From the NCBI GenBank assembly GCA_905221605.1, contig CAJNDS010001112.1, positions 1,898,972 to 1,962,971 on the forward strand: a stretch of 64,000 nucleotides of DNA, read 5' to 3'. The position numbers and the translations under genes are program-made. Below are positions 1 through 11,454 of the stretch, one piece after another (the first letter of the stretch is position 1; every line of letters begins with the position of its first letter). The DNA comes from Symbiodinium natans. Lineage: Eukaryota > Sar > Dinophyceae > Suessiales > Symbiodiniaceae. The notes beneath the pieces were generated by a model. That model was not told the DNA's origin. It did no database searches and worked only from the letters and a program-made list of their open reading frames with translations.

Positions 1-1196
1 AGCTGCAAAAAAGGGGTTTAGGGGTTTAGGGGTTTAGGGGTTTAGGGGTTTAGGGGTTCAGGGGTTTAGGGGTTTAGGGGTTTCAGGTTTAGGAGGTCTT
101 GCGTTGGACAAAGGGTTGAGGGTTTAAGGGCCAGAACCCCCTGGCCGACATTCAGGGACTCCTACTTGACGGCGAAACTACGTGGAGCTGCTCAACCCCC
201 GCTACAGTAGATCCTAAAACCCCACAGAACCTGAACAAAGCCTAAACCCTAAACGCCTAAACCCTTCACCCTAAACCCTAAACCCTAAGCCCTAAGCCCT
301 AAACCCTAAACCCTAAACCCTAAACCCCGCCCTGCGAATCTCTAGGAGAGGCGGCTGGGCGAAGCGCTCGGCTTGCTGGAGTTCATGCGGAGGTGCTTGG
401 GACTTCGAGGGCTTAGTTTGGGACGACGGTTTAGGGTTTAGGGTTTAGGGTTTGGGTTTAGAGTTTAGGGTTTAGGGTTTAGGGTTTAGGGTTTAGGGTT
501 TAGGGTTTAGGGTTTAGGGTTTAGGGCTTTGAAGTTTACAGGGCTTTTGGCGCCGGGAGGGTGTTGGGGGGATGAGGGGGCAAAGTCCTGAAGGTTGTAC
601 AGAGGGTTTCGGCTTTTGTCGGGCTGAATGGGACCCCGCCACGCCGCCGGCTACGAAGGCTGTGCCTCCCAGTAGCCTGCGATCATCACAGGAGACGAAG
701 TTTGGATGTACAGAGGCAAATAACGTAGGGGTCGGATAATAATTGCTAATAGCATGCCCTTAGGGTCCCTTTCTAAGTATACGATAACACCCCCCCCCCC
801 CCCAAAAAAAAAAAAAAAAAAAAGCCTGTTCTAATTATTAAGGTCCCTATATTACATGACTACAGTCCCTGTGAGAGCTCGACAGGCCATACTTTCAATT
901 TAGAATGTTCATGTGGCCCCCAAGGTTGTGCAAACCTCAAGCCGCCCCGAAGCCTACTATTTGCTCAAGAACCCCCCCCCCACCCCCCGAACAAAAAAAA
1001 CAACGCAGTTCTTCCTTGCAAGGGAAATATAGGACTGATTATCTTCGAACAGGGGGTTTAGGGCTCATACACCTTCGTGGCATTAGAGCCCTAGTACCCT
1101 GAACCCTCGTAGTACAGGGGATGCCCTAAACCCTAAACCCTAAACCCTAAACCCTAAACCCTAAACCCCCATTTTAGGGCTCATTTGGTCCCCAAG
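1..1196. repeat. Telomere-like repeat region with little else
   Basis: TTTAGGGG 8-base units at 16-95; CCCTAAA arrays at 240-326 and 1121-1168; a TTTAGGG array at 429-530. Between them are two short open stretches (about 125-210 and 335-420), a homopolymer run of 16 C then about 20 A at 788-823, and the rim of a GGTCCCCAAGG-family introner ending at 1196. Confidence 0.7.
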
Positions 1197-1297
1197 GAAA
1201 GGTGTTCCCATCTTCGCCCGTACCTTCGAAGACCTGGCCATGGACGTGGAGATGCATCCAAGGAAGGTGCACGAAGGGAGGGTTCGCAAGGTTTATC
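1197..1297 (+). CDS. Exon-like island, unknown product
   Basis: Starts right after an introner-type end (TTTGGTCCCCAAG|G) and reads VPIFARTFEDLAMDVEMHPR followed by KVHEGRVRKVY, until TTTAGGG repeats begin. Mixed, uncompositional residues suggest real coding sequence. No family recognised. The islands at 1536-1606 (QAVGFIAELLGVASEVLEAC) and 1699-1830 (GLKIVSMKYLADLQGLEAST) may belong to the same gene. Confidence 0.4.
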
Positions 1298-1535
1298 TAG
1301 GGTTTAGGGTTTAGGATTTGGGGTTTAGGGTTTAGGGTGGGTTATCCATAGAGTTTACATGGGGTTTGTGTAGGGTATATACAGGGTTTCTACAGGGTTT
1401 ATATCGGGTTTAGGGTGGGTATCTATGGGGTTTACACAGAGGGCTTACATAGGTTCATATAGGGTTTTAGGGAGCTCTTAGGGTTTGGGGCAACTCCTTC
1501 GTCCCAACCCTCCGGGTTTAGGGTTTAGGGGTCCG

Positions 1536-1830
1536 AAAACGCCTGGCCAGGCCGTTGGCTTCATCGCCGAGCTTCTCGGAGTTGCATCCGAGGTCCTTGA
1601 AGCATGTAGGTTTAGGGTTTAGGGTTTAGGGCTAGGGTTTAAGGTTTAGATTTAGGGTTTGGGGGTTAGCCCAAAAGTAGGTGAGACTAGGGCATAGACC
1701 TTGGAGCCCAAAAGTGGTTTGAAGATCGTTTCGATGAAGTACTTGGCAGATCTTCAGGGCCTCGAAGCCTCTACCAGAGGCGCGTGCATACTTGTCGGCG
1801 TATCCGCCGTGGGGACTCACGGCCGTGGGT
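1536..1830 (+). CDS. Two exon-like islands split by a telomere-like array
   Basis: Island 1536-1606 reads KTPGQAVGFIAELLGVASEV. Island 1699-1830 reads LEPKSGLKIVSMKYLADLQG and then LEASTRGACILVGVSAVG. They are separated by TTTAGGG repeats at 1610-1665. Helical pattern, no recognisable domain. Confidence 0.35.
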
Positions 1831-2159
1831 GGAGGCGGGGGGGGGGAAGGGGGGTGGGGGACGCCGGCAGGCGCACCACTATGTCCGCACTCAACCACAA
1901 AACCCTCAAGCCCAGCGGGGGGCAAAAAAGGGCTTAGGGTTTAGGGTGTAGGGTTTAGGGCGTAGGGTTAGTTCGCCCAAGGCAAGCACGAAGCCCCAAA
2001 GCGGAACTATAAGATGCCCTATGCGAACCCTAAGGGTCCACAATCAACTTGGGTTTAGGGACTAAACGGTTAAGGGTCAGGGTTAGGGTTTAGGGTTTAG
2101 GGACTTTTGGGTTTAGGAAAAGTCTGAGGCAGGAAGGTTGCGGGCGGAAACCTAGGGCC

Positions 2160-2762
2160 TAAACCTTGACCCCAAACAACCCCTAAACCCTAAACCCCAC
2201 CCCTAAATCCTAAACCCCACCCCTAAACCCTAAACCCCCACCCCTAAACCCAAAGCCCTACAGCCATCAACCCCCAATTCCAAGCCCTAAAACCTAACCC
2301 CAAACCCTAAACCCCAAACCCTAAACTTTACCCCAAACCCTAAACCCCAAACCCCAAACCCTAAACCCCAAACCCCAAACCCTACACCCCAAACCCTAAT
2401 TAAACCCCAAACCCTAAACCCTAAACCCTCAACCCTAAACCCCAAACCCCAAACCCCTAAACCCTAAACCCCAAACCCCAAACCCTAAACCCTAAACCCC
2501 AAACCCCAAACCCTAAACCCTAAACCCCAAACCCCAAGCCCTAAACCCCAAACCCCAAACCCCAAACCCCAAACCCTAAACCCCAAACCCCAAACCCTAA
2601 ACCCTAAACCCCAAACCCTAAACCCTAGACCCTAAACCCTAAGCCCTAAACCCCAAACCGTAAACCGCCCTAAACCCTAAACCCCAAACCCTAAACCCTA
2701 AACCCCAAACCCCAAACCCTAAACCCAAACCCCAAACCCTAAACCCTAAACCCTCAACCCTA
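2160..2762. repeat. 600-base degenerate CCCTAAA/CCCCAAA block
   Basis: Alternates CCCTAAA with CCCCAAA units and with occasional CCCACCCCTAAA and CCCGAAA variants. This is the longest degenerate telomere-like tract in the window. No coding sequence seen. Confidence 0.9.
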
Positions 2763-2764
2763 AG

Positions 2765-2870
2765 GATGGAAGCCTCGGGCTTGGCGGCCTCCCGGCGCTT
2801 GGTCTCGGCGGTGTTGACACGCGCGGTGCGGTACGGAGGTGGAGGCGGTGCACTTTATAAGCCCGGGGGT
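2765..2870 (+). CDS. Exon-like island opening with ATG
   Basis: ATG at 2765 follows the repeat block directly and reads MEASGLAASRRLVSAVLTRA followed by a Gly run and LYKPG, which looks like an Arg-rich amino-terminal targeting sequence. The complementary strand is also open over the same bases, so strand is uncertain. Confidence 0.3.
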
Positions 2871-3159
2871 TTAGGGCTTAGGGTTTCGGGTTCAGGGTTT
2901 AGGGTTTAGGGTTAGGGTTTTAGAGGTTAGGGTTTGCTGATATGGCGCAGAAGCTGTGCAGGTCGAGATGTAGAGAAGCCTCGAAAGCTTCGCAAAATGC
3001 GAAGTGTGGTTGTGGAGGGCTGTCTTAGTTGTGAGTGAACTACTCAGGTTGTGATGCCTGCATGTGCTTGTTTTGCCGGTCAGGAATGCCCTCTAATTAT
3101 CCTCCAAAACTGCTCGGATAAACCCTAAACCCTGAACCGTACACCCTAGAACCTAAACC

Positions 3160-4500
3160 CCAAACCCTTAACCCTTAACCCTTAACCCTAAACCCTAAAC
3201 CCTAAACCCTAAACCCTAAACCCTAAACCCTAAACCCTGAATGAATACGAAGCCCCGCGAAGCCCAAAAGATGGTCGAGGCCTTGCCCCAGCAGTCTTGC
3301 GCCTTCGCTGCCGGCAGTCTGTGAGCCTTGGCCGCAGCTCCGGGTTGAGGGTTTAGGGTTTATTTAGGGTTTAGGGTTTTAGGGTTTAGGGTTTAGGGTT
3401 TAGGGTTTAGGGTTTAGGGTTTAAGGGTTTAGGGTTTAGGGTTTTGGGTTTTGGGTTTTGGGTTTTGGGTTTTGGGTTTTGGGTTCAGCGGCTCATGTAC
3501 TAGCTTTCACCAGTCAGGCAGCTTTTCAAGGGACAGGAAAATACCCACCCACCCAGAGAATCCCAGAACATAAGGAAAATAGAGGGTCCTCAATATCCCT
3601 GTACGCCCTGAAACCCTAAACCCCAGGCCTTGAGGTTTGCTATTTGCTTAAGAACCCTAAAAGAATGAAAAAAACAATAATCCCTATACTGTCCTTAATA
3701 AGGAAGAGTGTTTTTTCGGGTTTCTTAAGCAAAGCCTAAACCTAAACCCTAAACCCTAAACAGCAAGTTAGTAGTTTACGGTTGGTGGTTTACTCTCCGG
3801 CCGAGGCGAGTGAAGCGCCAGGCAGATGCGTTGCCTGATCCGGAGGTGTGCCTTGCATCTCAGGGCTCAGGTCTTAGGGTTTAGGGTTTGGGGTTCAGGG
3901 GTTTAGGGTTTAGGGTTTAGGCTGCAGGGTTTATAGGGTTTAGGGCTTGGGGACCAGGATCTTCTCGTGCAGCGCAGTGTCGTGGCTGCTTTAAGTTTCA
4001 AGGCACCAAGAGCAGCTCACCTTGAGTCCTGACTTCCAAGTTCGAAGAGCGGATCTCAAGTTTTCAGCGGTTTACAGGGTTTATACGGTTTATGTGTTTC
4101 GCAGGGTTTATTGGGTTCGTAGGGTTTCTGTTTTTATAGCGTTTAAAGAGACAGTTTATAGGGTTTTTTAGGGTTTTTAGGGTTTAGTTTTAGTCTCTGT
4201 GTGTGTGGGAGGCCGCTGCTGTGGATATCGATTGAAGGGAAGAGCTTGGGACCCTAAACCCTAAACCCTAACCCTAAAACCCTAAACCCTAAACCCTAAA
4301 CCCTAAACCCTAAACCCTAAACCCTAAACCCTTTAAGAGGGGCGACTCGCGGAGCGGAGCCAAGCAAACCCAGGCCCAAAGCCCTAAACAGCCCTAAGCC
4401 CTACAGGATTTAGGGTTCAGGGTTTGTATAGTACCACCCTTAAACCCTTAAACCCTTAAACCCTTAAACCCTTAAACCCTTAAACCCTAAACCCGAAACC
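3160..4500. repeat. Mixed telomere-like arrays with three exon-like islands
   Basis: Arrays: CCCTAAA 3180-3236; TTTAGGG 3345-3440, passing into pure TTTTGGG units 3438-3485; CCCTAAA 4253-4332; CCCTTAAA units 4438-4488. Open islands on the plus strand: 3255-3330 (REAQKMVEALPQQSCAFAAG), 3790-3853 and 3960-4037 (LLVQRSVVAALSFKAPRAAH). A GCTTAAGAACCC-family element lies at 3638-3735. Confidence 0.55.
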
Positions 4501-4509
4501 CCTAAGCCA

Positions 4510-6370
4510 AACTGCAGAATCTGCCGATGGAGACCTCAGCGTCCGATGGGCGCTTTCGCGCGGGGTCTTCGGGCCGCTCGGCCCGAAGACAAGTCGCTCC
4601 CTGGTTCTTAGTAGGGTTTAGGAATCAGGCACCTTATCTCCCCGTACATATGTACATGTACATATACGTAGCTTTAAAGGGATTCTATAGGGTACATCAT
4701 CCCCTACCCGGGAGCAGTAGGTCTTGTGATTTTAGAGGGTTTAGGGTCTCTCTTTGGGCGCGTAGGTTTGAGCATTGCGCGTTGGGGTTTGGTTCAGGGA
4801 CCCTCAGGGATGTTGATTATGGGTTCAGGCTGTATAATTGGAATCTCCGCTGTGACTTGCTGCGTCCTTGAATCTGTTCGAAGCTCGGATGGTCTAGGGT
4901 TTATAGGTTTAGGGACGGTCTAGGTAGGCCCCGTTGGGACATGTCATATTCTCCCTTATTGGGTTTAACACCGTCATATTTGTAGGATTTTTTTCCCAGA
5001 GGGTTCTTTTGTCAGGGACAACCGAGGTTGAACTAGCACCCTGTCACCTTGCAGTCTTGTGTAGAACTTGGGGGTTCCGAAAAGAGGGGTACCCCTTTTT
5101 GGGGGGTTTCCTTTAAAAAGGATTTTGTAGTATATTGGGGTATGTAAGGGGAATAGGGGTACCCTTTTTGGGGTTTTCCTTTGAAAGATTTTGTAGTATG
5201 TTTGGGTATTTAAGGGGTACCTCTATATATTCGTAAACCCCCCCCCCCCCCCCCCGTTATGGCAGACGAGCAGAAAGCATGGAGTTCTCCATCAGCCTGC
5301 GGGCTGCACCACCCACCCCCCGCCCCGCTCCCCAACACCCCCCCCCCCCCCCCCAAACAAAAAAAGAACATCTGAAATCTCGGTAACTCCCTTGTCCTAC
5401 CTGAAAGATGTGCTAGTGCAGGTCATGCGCCCCGTCTTCTGTACCTCCAGCTCCCCAACTCCGGCGCACCACGGCCAGGATTGCTGTTCGAGGTAAATAG
5501 AGCTTTTGGGCTTAAGCTGTTGGGTGCAGGGTTTAGGTTTAGCATCAACCGGCAGTTGCTCAATCCTTCTCTATACATAAACGAATCAACAAGAAAGAGC
5601 CCCGACCCGAACAACGCAGCAGAAGCCGAGCATGGTCTACTTCACTTTGTCATAGTGGGGTAGCATTTTACATGTTTAAGGGTACTTATCTCCATAAGGA
5701 ATAGAAGTTATAGAAGTTTACATTCTTATTCTTATCCCAACCATGATCTAGCTCAGGCCATCTCGTCCTGTATCAGTCGCAGCGGCCACCTCGCCCCACG
5801 TTGGGCAAAGGCACTCAGGGCTCGGGCTTACGTGGGAGTTTACGAAAAGAAGAGACCCCTAAAATCGACCCCCCAAAATGGTAGGATCCCCTTCTGTAGG
5901 GTTCTGAGTTGTGGGGTGGTAGGGGGATTTTGTTGACTCTGCGGCTTTCACAACTTTTGGGCTTATCTTCTTTCAGGGCTGTAGGAACTCGTGGGCAGAA
6001 GGAATCCTAGCATGCATGAGCATGTTTCCGAGTATGTGGGGCGCGGAGGGGAGAGGCTCATGCAGAGTAATTGGCATCATGCTGTTCATGTGAAGCCGTT
6101 TATGTTTGTTTCGTATTCCAGAACTAGAAACTCAAGGTTGCAAGCATTTCTCAGCTACAAGGTGGGCATGTGTTCGAGTGTTCGGCTGCGCGGTAGGCGA
6201 GAATCTTCTTGGGCCTTGCAGATAACTCCTTCATGTACTGGCACTCGCAGGCGTGAACCGGTCAAAGCACATCCGCACCTGAAGCAGAAGCAGTGCCCGT
6301 TCAGTAGACAAGAGGATGCACAGAACGGAAGGGCGGTGACACACCCTGAATCCCAAGCTCTAAACCCCCT
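4510..6370. other. Region without an assignable gene
   Basis: One exon-like island, 4527-4610 (METSASDGRFRAGSSGRSAR). Two related T/G-rich stretches, 5083-5110 and 5150-5180 (GGGTACCCTTTTTGGGG), repeat each other. Poly-C tracts lie at 5237-5255 and 5338-5354. The open frame 5991-6380 (129 residues, His/Arg/Ser-rich) has no recognisable motif; I cannot tell whether it is coding. Confidence 0.35.
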
Positions 6371-8560
6371 TATCCCCTAAGCCCTAAACCCTAAACCCCT
6401 AAACCCTAAACCCTAAACCCTAAACGCGGATTCGCCCCAGCTGTGCAGGAGGGAAAAAACAAAACCCTAAACCCTAAACCCTAAACCCCCAAGCCGTGTA
6501 AACCAAGCTCCAGGCTTTGGGAGTCTGGGCCGCCCTTCGTTTCTACGAGGCCTGATGCTGCCAGAGTGCCCACTGGGACGTTGAAGGGCTTCAGGGTGTT
6601 GTGGGGTTTAGGGTTTAGGGTTTAGGGTTTAGGGTTTAGGGTTTAGGGTTTAGGGTTTAGGGTTAGGGCCTACAGAGCTTCCAAGCCTGTAATATCCCTT
6701 TATGTCGTGGCTTTGTGCTGTGGTAGAGGTTTTAAGGTTTGCTAGATGGTTCTTGTACCTAGAACACAACCTCTAAACCCTACAAGGGGTTGAGGTGATT
6801 TCGAAGCAAGGCTATCGTACGTACATAAAGGGGTCATCTACAATAGGGTCATCTGCAATTTGCTTAAGACCCCCCCCCCCCCCCAAACACAAAAAAACAT
6901 ATGGCCCTTATGAGGAAGAATGTTTAGGGTTTAGGGTTTAGGGTTTAGGGTTTAGGGTTTTCATTCTTTGGGGGGTTCTGAAGCACATGGAGGTCATGTC
7001 TTTGGTGCCACCCTTTTTTTTTTTGAAGCCAGACCCTGGGCCCCCCATTTTACCACTCGCAGGCTCCCCCCCCCCCATGACCAGGACGCCGCTTTTAGGG
7101 CGCTTCAAGGTCGACCGTACCCAAATAGTAGGATCCCCTTAGAATAAGTAGCCCTAAACCCTAAACCCTAAACCCTAAAACCCCAAATAAATTAAGGAAT
7201 ACACCGTAAATCATATTAAGGATCCGCACATAATTTAGGCAGTGTTCCCTATAATGAAGGGATATTGGGCTCTTTGGGTAACACCCTCAACTTGGGATGC
7301 TCCCCCCTTATACTAACAGTCCTTAATAGGGCTAAAAATCGGGGGTACTCTGTAATCCTTATGGAGGACTGCAGAAGCACTCCACAGAGAGGTGTGAGTG
7401 GATGGTTTCGTAGACGGCTTAGTTTTTCATAGGGGATGGTTTCGTAGACGGCTTGTAGGGTTTCATTGGGCTTTTTGTAAATTGCAAGACCAACGTTCTC
7501 CGGCTGTTGCTTGCAGCTGGCAACCCCTCTTTTTTTCGCCCGCGCCCTCTCCTGAGGAGGACGCCAGGACGCCGTTCCGGGTGCTGCTAACCGTGGCAGG
7601 CATCATACGCCCGAGCGGTGCCGAGGCAAGGGTGCAAGATGTGTTTTGGGGTGCTGAATGTCCTGCGCTTCCAGGGCCCTATAAAAATTGAGGCCAAGCT
7701 GTATAAGGTCTCTCCTTACCTACCGTTGTATGGGTTCTACCTACTAATTCAGGGTCAGTTCCTACTAAACTGTAGGTCAACAAGAGTCTCAGGTGAAGCT
7801 TGAGGGTTTAAGTTTTCCAGGCCGTCTCAAGGATCACAAGCCCGGGCCGGGGGGGGGGGGGGGGACAAAAAAGCGGATGAGGGCAGCTCCCAAAGCCACC
7901 CCCTTAGAAAATTGTTCGGGGGTTGTTTTTGCGTCATGAATTACTGAAGTTCTGGCAGGACATGAGAGAAAGCCCGTCTCCAGGAACCTCTTGAAGCCTG
8001 ATGGGTCTAAGCTTTAACAGGCCACATATTTAAAAAGCGTGAAGTTATCTTAGGGTAGTTACTTACATGGTCCCTTTACCTGGTCCCTTACCTCCTTTCA
8101 ATGGTTCCGATGTACGGGCCCCCGGGTTCTATGGGGTATGTAAGGGGTTCCCTCTCACAGGCCTATATTAAGGGCCCATCTATAGCCCTAAACACTAAAC
8201 CCTGAGCCCTGCGAGTGCTTGCAGAAAACCCTAAACCCTAAACCCCAAACCCTAAACCCTAAACCCCTCGAAAAACTCATGAGAAGAGCCCCTGTCAGGC
8301 ATTGCAAGAAGGGGCGCTCAGCCTCGCGGCGCAGCGAAAGGTCGTGTCGTCTCTTCGGCAGACAGGGCTCCTGGAGCGCTCCATGTGGCTGGGGTTTAGG
8401 GTTTAGGGTTAGGGTTTTGGGTTTAGGGTTTCAGATGCAAGTCACCGCGATTTCCTGACCATTCCCGGCCGACTCCCCAAGCCCGGATGCAAAAGGGTTT
8501 AGGGTTTAGGGTTTAGGGTTTAGAGTTTAGGGTTTAGGGTTTAGGGTCATCTCGGAGATG
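6363..8560. repeat. Telomere-like arrays among introner remnants
   Basis: Arrays at 6385-6425, 6601-6667, 6923-6960, 7151-7180, 8397-8432 and 8497-8548. Introner-type remnants: GCTTAAGACCCCCC at 6850-6922, TTAAGGATCCG...GGATATTGGGCTCTTTGGG at 7183-7279, and TCCCCCCTTATACTAACAGTCC at 7299-7370. An open island at 8290-8395 (QALQEGALSLAAQRKVVSSL) may be an exon. Confidence 0.5.
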
Positions 8561-8989
8561 CCCGCAGCTTGGCTCGGCAACGTACAGGGTTTTCGCCGAG
8601 GCTGATTGGGGGTCGTATCCTTTCCTGGTAGTTGTCCGCAGTCCAGTTGCAAAAAGGGTTTAGGGTTTCGGGTTTAAGGTCTTTGCAGAGACTTAGCTAT
8701 TGTGTCCTTGAGGGCTCGAGAAACGCAATTCTTAGGGCCCTGGATGTATAAGGAGTTGAAGCATGGCTTGGCAGAGTTGTAGCCCATGGGTGCTGGCTTG
8801 GGCAGGGTTTTCGTCTTCAAGGGCCCATTGGTTGAGAGGTGCAACGCTTGGGGGTTGAGAGCTTTGGATTTGGTGCATGCTGCAGGCTCGAGGAAGGGCT
8901 GGAACGAAGCACTTCAGTCAGGGATGCACCCTAAACCCTAAACCCTATAAACCCTATAAGCCCTAAACCCTAAACCCTACGTTGCAGGA

Positions 8990-9352
8990 GCGAATGCTGA
9001 CCAAGCGTGCCCTGACGTTGGAGGAGGCGGCGTCTGTGCAGCTGCTGGAAGGCTGAACCTATCTTCCGGCGGCGGGCTCCTGCCAATTTTGGGGGTTTCC
9101 GAAATTAAGAGGGTACTTTGGAATGGGGTCCTTATCACAAGGGAGTCCTTCTATTTGGGGGGGACTACATTTGGGATCCCCTTATTGGCGTAAAACACCC
9201 ATGTGGGCGGTTGCCTCAGAGAAATGCGCAGTCAAAGCACTGCGACGAGTGTTGGCACGTCTGTCCGAGTCCACGAAGATCGTAGATTCGATGAGATCGC
9301 AGCTTATCGATTCCGAGCACCGTGTGCGCAAGCTGTCGACGAGAAGCATGGA
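8990..9352 (+). CDS. Two exon-like islands upstream of the sulfotransferase pair
   Basis: 8988-9055 reads ERMLTKRALTLEEAASVQLL before a stop. 9192-9352 reads WAVASEKCAVKALRRVLARL and then SESTKIVDSMRSQLIDSEHR, a heptad-like helical pattern suggesting a coiled coil. Between them lies an element with GGGGTTTCCGAAATT, also found at 12840. The carboxyl part runs into CCCTAAA repeats. Family unknown. Confidence 0.4.
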
Positions 9353-9771
9353 CCCTAAACCCTAAATCCTAAACCCTAAAGTGCGCGTGGTGTCAGCTCA
9401 GCAGTCTCTCTTTTTGAGAGTTTGCCCCCCGAACCCCCCCCCTTATCCCCAGCCCCAATTCCAATGAGAGACAAGAAGTACACTGATTTATTTTACTTCT
9501 GAAATGTTATCATTATGTTCTCTCAGGGATTGAAGGGGCAGTTTTTGTGCTGCATGAGGTGACTTAAAGGGCCGTGTGCATCATTTGTGTTCACAGAAGC
9601 ACTTCACCGAGGCATTATGTATTCATGTAAGTTGGCTGACGCTGTGCCTGGTAGAAAGCAAGCTGCGCAGACACTTGGGCTTAGAAGTGACAGGAATCCC
9701 ACTGTCGCTCCTTTCCCTTGGGCCACAAGCATGCGCCAGTTTTTTTCGTGACTTGTGATGGACTCTCTACA

Positions 9772-11014
9772 ATGATTCTCATCCTGTTTGCTGCACTCGC
9801 TTTGGGTGTCTGCGGTGATGGCTCACGGTTGGGTACGACTGCAGCATTGCATGACGGCTGTCGTGATGCCTCCATGTCGCTGGTGCAGTCACAGGCTTCC
9901 CGCCGAGGCACAGTGGCCGCTTTCCTACAATTAGGCCCAAAGCCGTGGGAGGAGCGGTACTATTACGTGGGTGCGCACCACAAATCTGGCACCGAGCTGT
10001 TGCGTGCTGTGATGAGACATGCCTTTGACACGCTGCATGCCCCGTCCTCCTGCCACTACTGGAAACCTGGTGTGAAGCCGACGCCAGCCCATTTCATCAC
10101 CTCCACGGATCATGACGCCTACTGTTTCTTGGTGGCCCAGAGTGGTACCCTTCCTTCACCCCTTTTTTGGTGCTCCGGTTCCCTATACAAAGGAACCAAC
10201 CCCCCAAAAACAGAGGTACCTATGGCTACTGGGCTACTCAGGTTTCGACCGGCTGGACATTCCCATACAATTTGACCCTTCCGCCAACTTGCAGAGATTT
10301 GCTGCGGCCAAGGGCGCGGCGGTCCTCCGGGAGCTACCCATCCGGGGAGTCCATGCAGTGCCAGGGGTAGGTTAGAACATAATTTGTTTGAAATGTTTTT
10401 TTGGTTACCCTTATGATCCCCTATAATACTCCTCATAAAGCCAGAAGAATTGTAGGTTTTATCACGCCCCTCCCCCAAACCTGCCCCAGGTGCGCAAGCC
10501 CAAGGACATGCTCATCTCCGCCTACTGCTATCATCACCGGGGGCAGGAGTATGGCGACGCGGTGGCGCCGTGGCCCGAGATAATGTCCATGAGCCCTGTA
10601 CAGGGTTTAATGGCACTCTGGCCGGCTATGTCTGGCATCATTCAGGACATGCTGGACTTTTACACAAATACGAGTTCCGATGAGGTGTTCCACATGCGCT
10701 TCGAGGAGGTCACGAGCTCATCACAAGCCTTTGACGAGGTGGTCCAGAGACTGTTTCGCTTCCTCTTCGCGCCCGCCGTGCCAGAATCCGACCTGTCTCG
10801 AATGTGGCAGGCCGCCAAGGTCGAGGACTTGAACAGCAACCCCACTTATGCCAATGCCATTGCAAGCAGCGACCATTCCAATAAAGATGACTGCATGCAG
10901 GCCGCGCAGGAATCGTTGCTGCAGCTAGATCCGCGAGTGGTGCAAATCTTGAAGGACACGCAAGAGCAGCTTGGGTATTCGATTGAGAACTGGCCGGACG
11001 CTTTGCGCAGCTAA
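9772..11014 (+). CDS. Sulfotransferase-like protein, tandem copy 1
   Basis: Three exons, 9772-10123, 10242-10357 and 10490-11014, encode 330 residues with TAA at 11012. A signal peptide (MILILFAALALGVCG) suggests entry to the secretory pathway. Residues 68-75 (AHHKSGTE) fit the 5'-phosphosulfate loop, and residues 157-167 (VRKPKDMLISA, Arg158 and Ser166) fit the 3'-phosphate-binding motif of PAPS-dependent sulfotransferases. The substrate cannot be told. Introns: 10124-10241 (GT-AG, 118 nt, target duplication GTTT) and 10358-10489 (GT-AG, 132 nt, duplication GTGC); both have inverted ends and look like introners. The ATG at 9772 was chosen because it opens the signal peptide; the frame runs upstream without an earlier ATG. 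Copy 2 follows on the same strand. Confidence 0.8.
10124..10241 (+). mobile_element. Introner, GGTAGCCCAG family, sulfotransferase copy 1 intron 1
   Basis: Ends CTTGGTGGCCCAG / CTGGGCTACTCAG inside GTTT duplications. Removing one duplication plus the element restores the frame (AYC joined to FDRLD). The same family occurs at 11807, 16919, 19957, 20538, 29263, 36310, 47757 and 53655. Confidence 0.88.
10358..10489 (+). mobile_element. Introner with CAGGGGTAGGTT ends, sulfotransferase intron 2
   Basis: Inverted ends CAGGGGTAGGTT / AAACCTGCCCCAG between GTGC duplications. The copy-2 equivalent is 12032-12163, with only about five base differences. The insertion therefore predates the gene duplication. 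Confidence 0.82.
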
Positions 11015-11454
11015 ACGGAAAGAAGTGTGTGCACGTGGTGTCAGCTCAACTGTAGGCAAGCAGCTCACCAAAGTGTTCAGTGTATGGGTCTGTCCTTTTG
11101 AGAGTTCCCCCTCCGAACCCCCCCTTATCCTCAGCCCCCAACCCCCCCCAATCCAATGAGAGACGAGAAGTACACTGATTTCTTAGCTTCTGAAATGTTA
11201 ACATTGTGTGCTCTCAGGGGTTGAAGGGGCAGTTGTTGTGCTCTTGACTTAAGGGCCGTTTGCATCATCTGTGTTCACAGAAGCACTTCACCGATGCATT
11301 ATGTTTCATGTAACTTGGCTGACGCTGCGCCTGGTAGAAAGCAAGCTGCGCAGACACTTGGGCTTAGAAGTGACAGGAATCCCACTGTCGCTCCTTTCCC
11401 TTGGGCCAGAAGCATTCGCCAGTTCTTTTCGTGTCTTGTGATGGACTCTCTACA

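Noticed and set aside
1-4500. CRISPR array, suggested by regularly recurring repeats
   Set aside because: The repeat unit is 7 bases, telomere type, with irregular spacing and no constant-length spacers; the genome is eukaryotic.
5991-6380. 129-residue open frame as a real gene
   Set aside because: Not excluded, but composition is unremarkable, the end runs into CCCTAAA repeats, and no domain or splice context supports it.
10142-10241. Alternative donors GTGGTA or GTACCC for sulfotransferase intron 1
   Set aside because: They give an in-phase join too, but leave the introner's inverted end in the protein; the GTTT duplication fits both copies and the general rule, and yields AYC-FDRLD.
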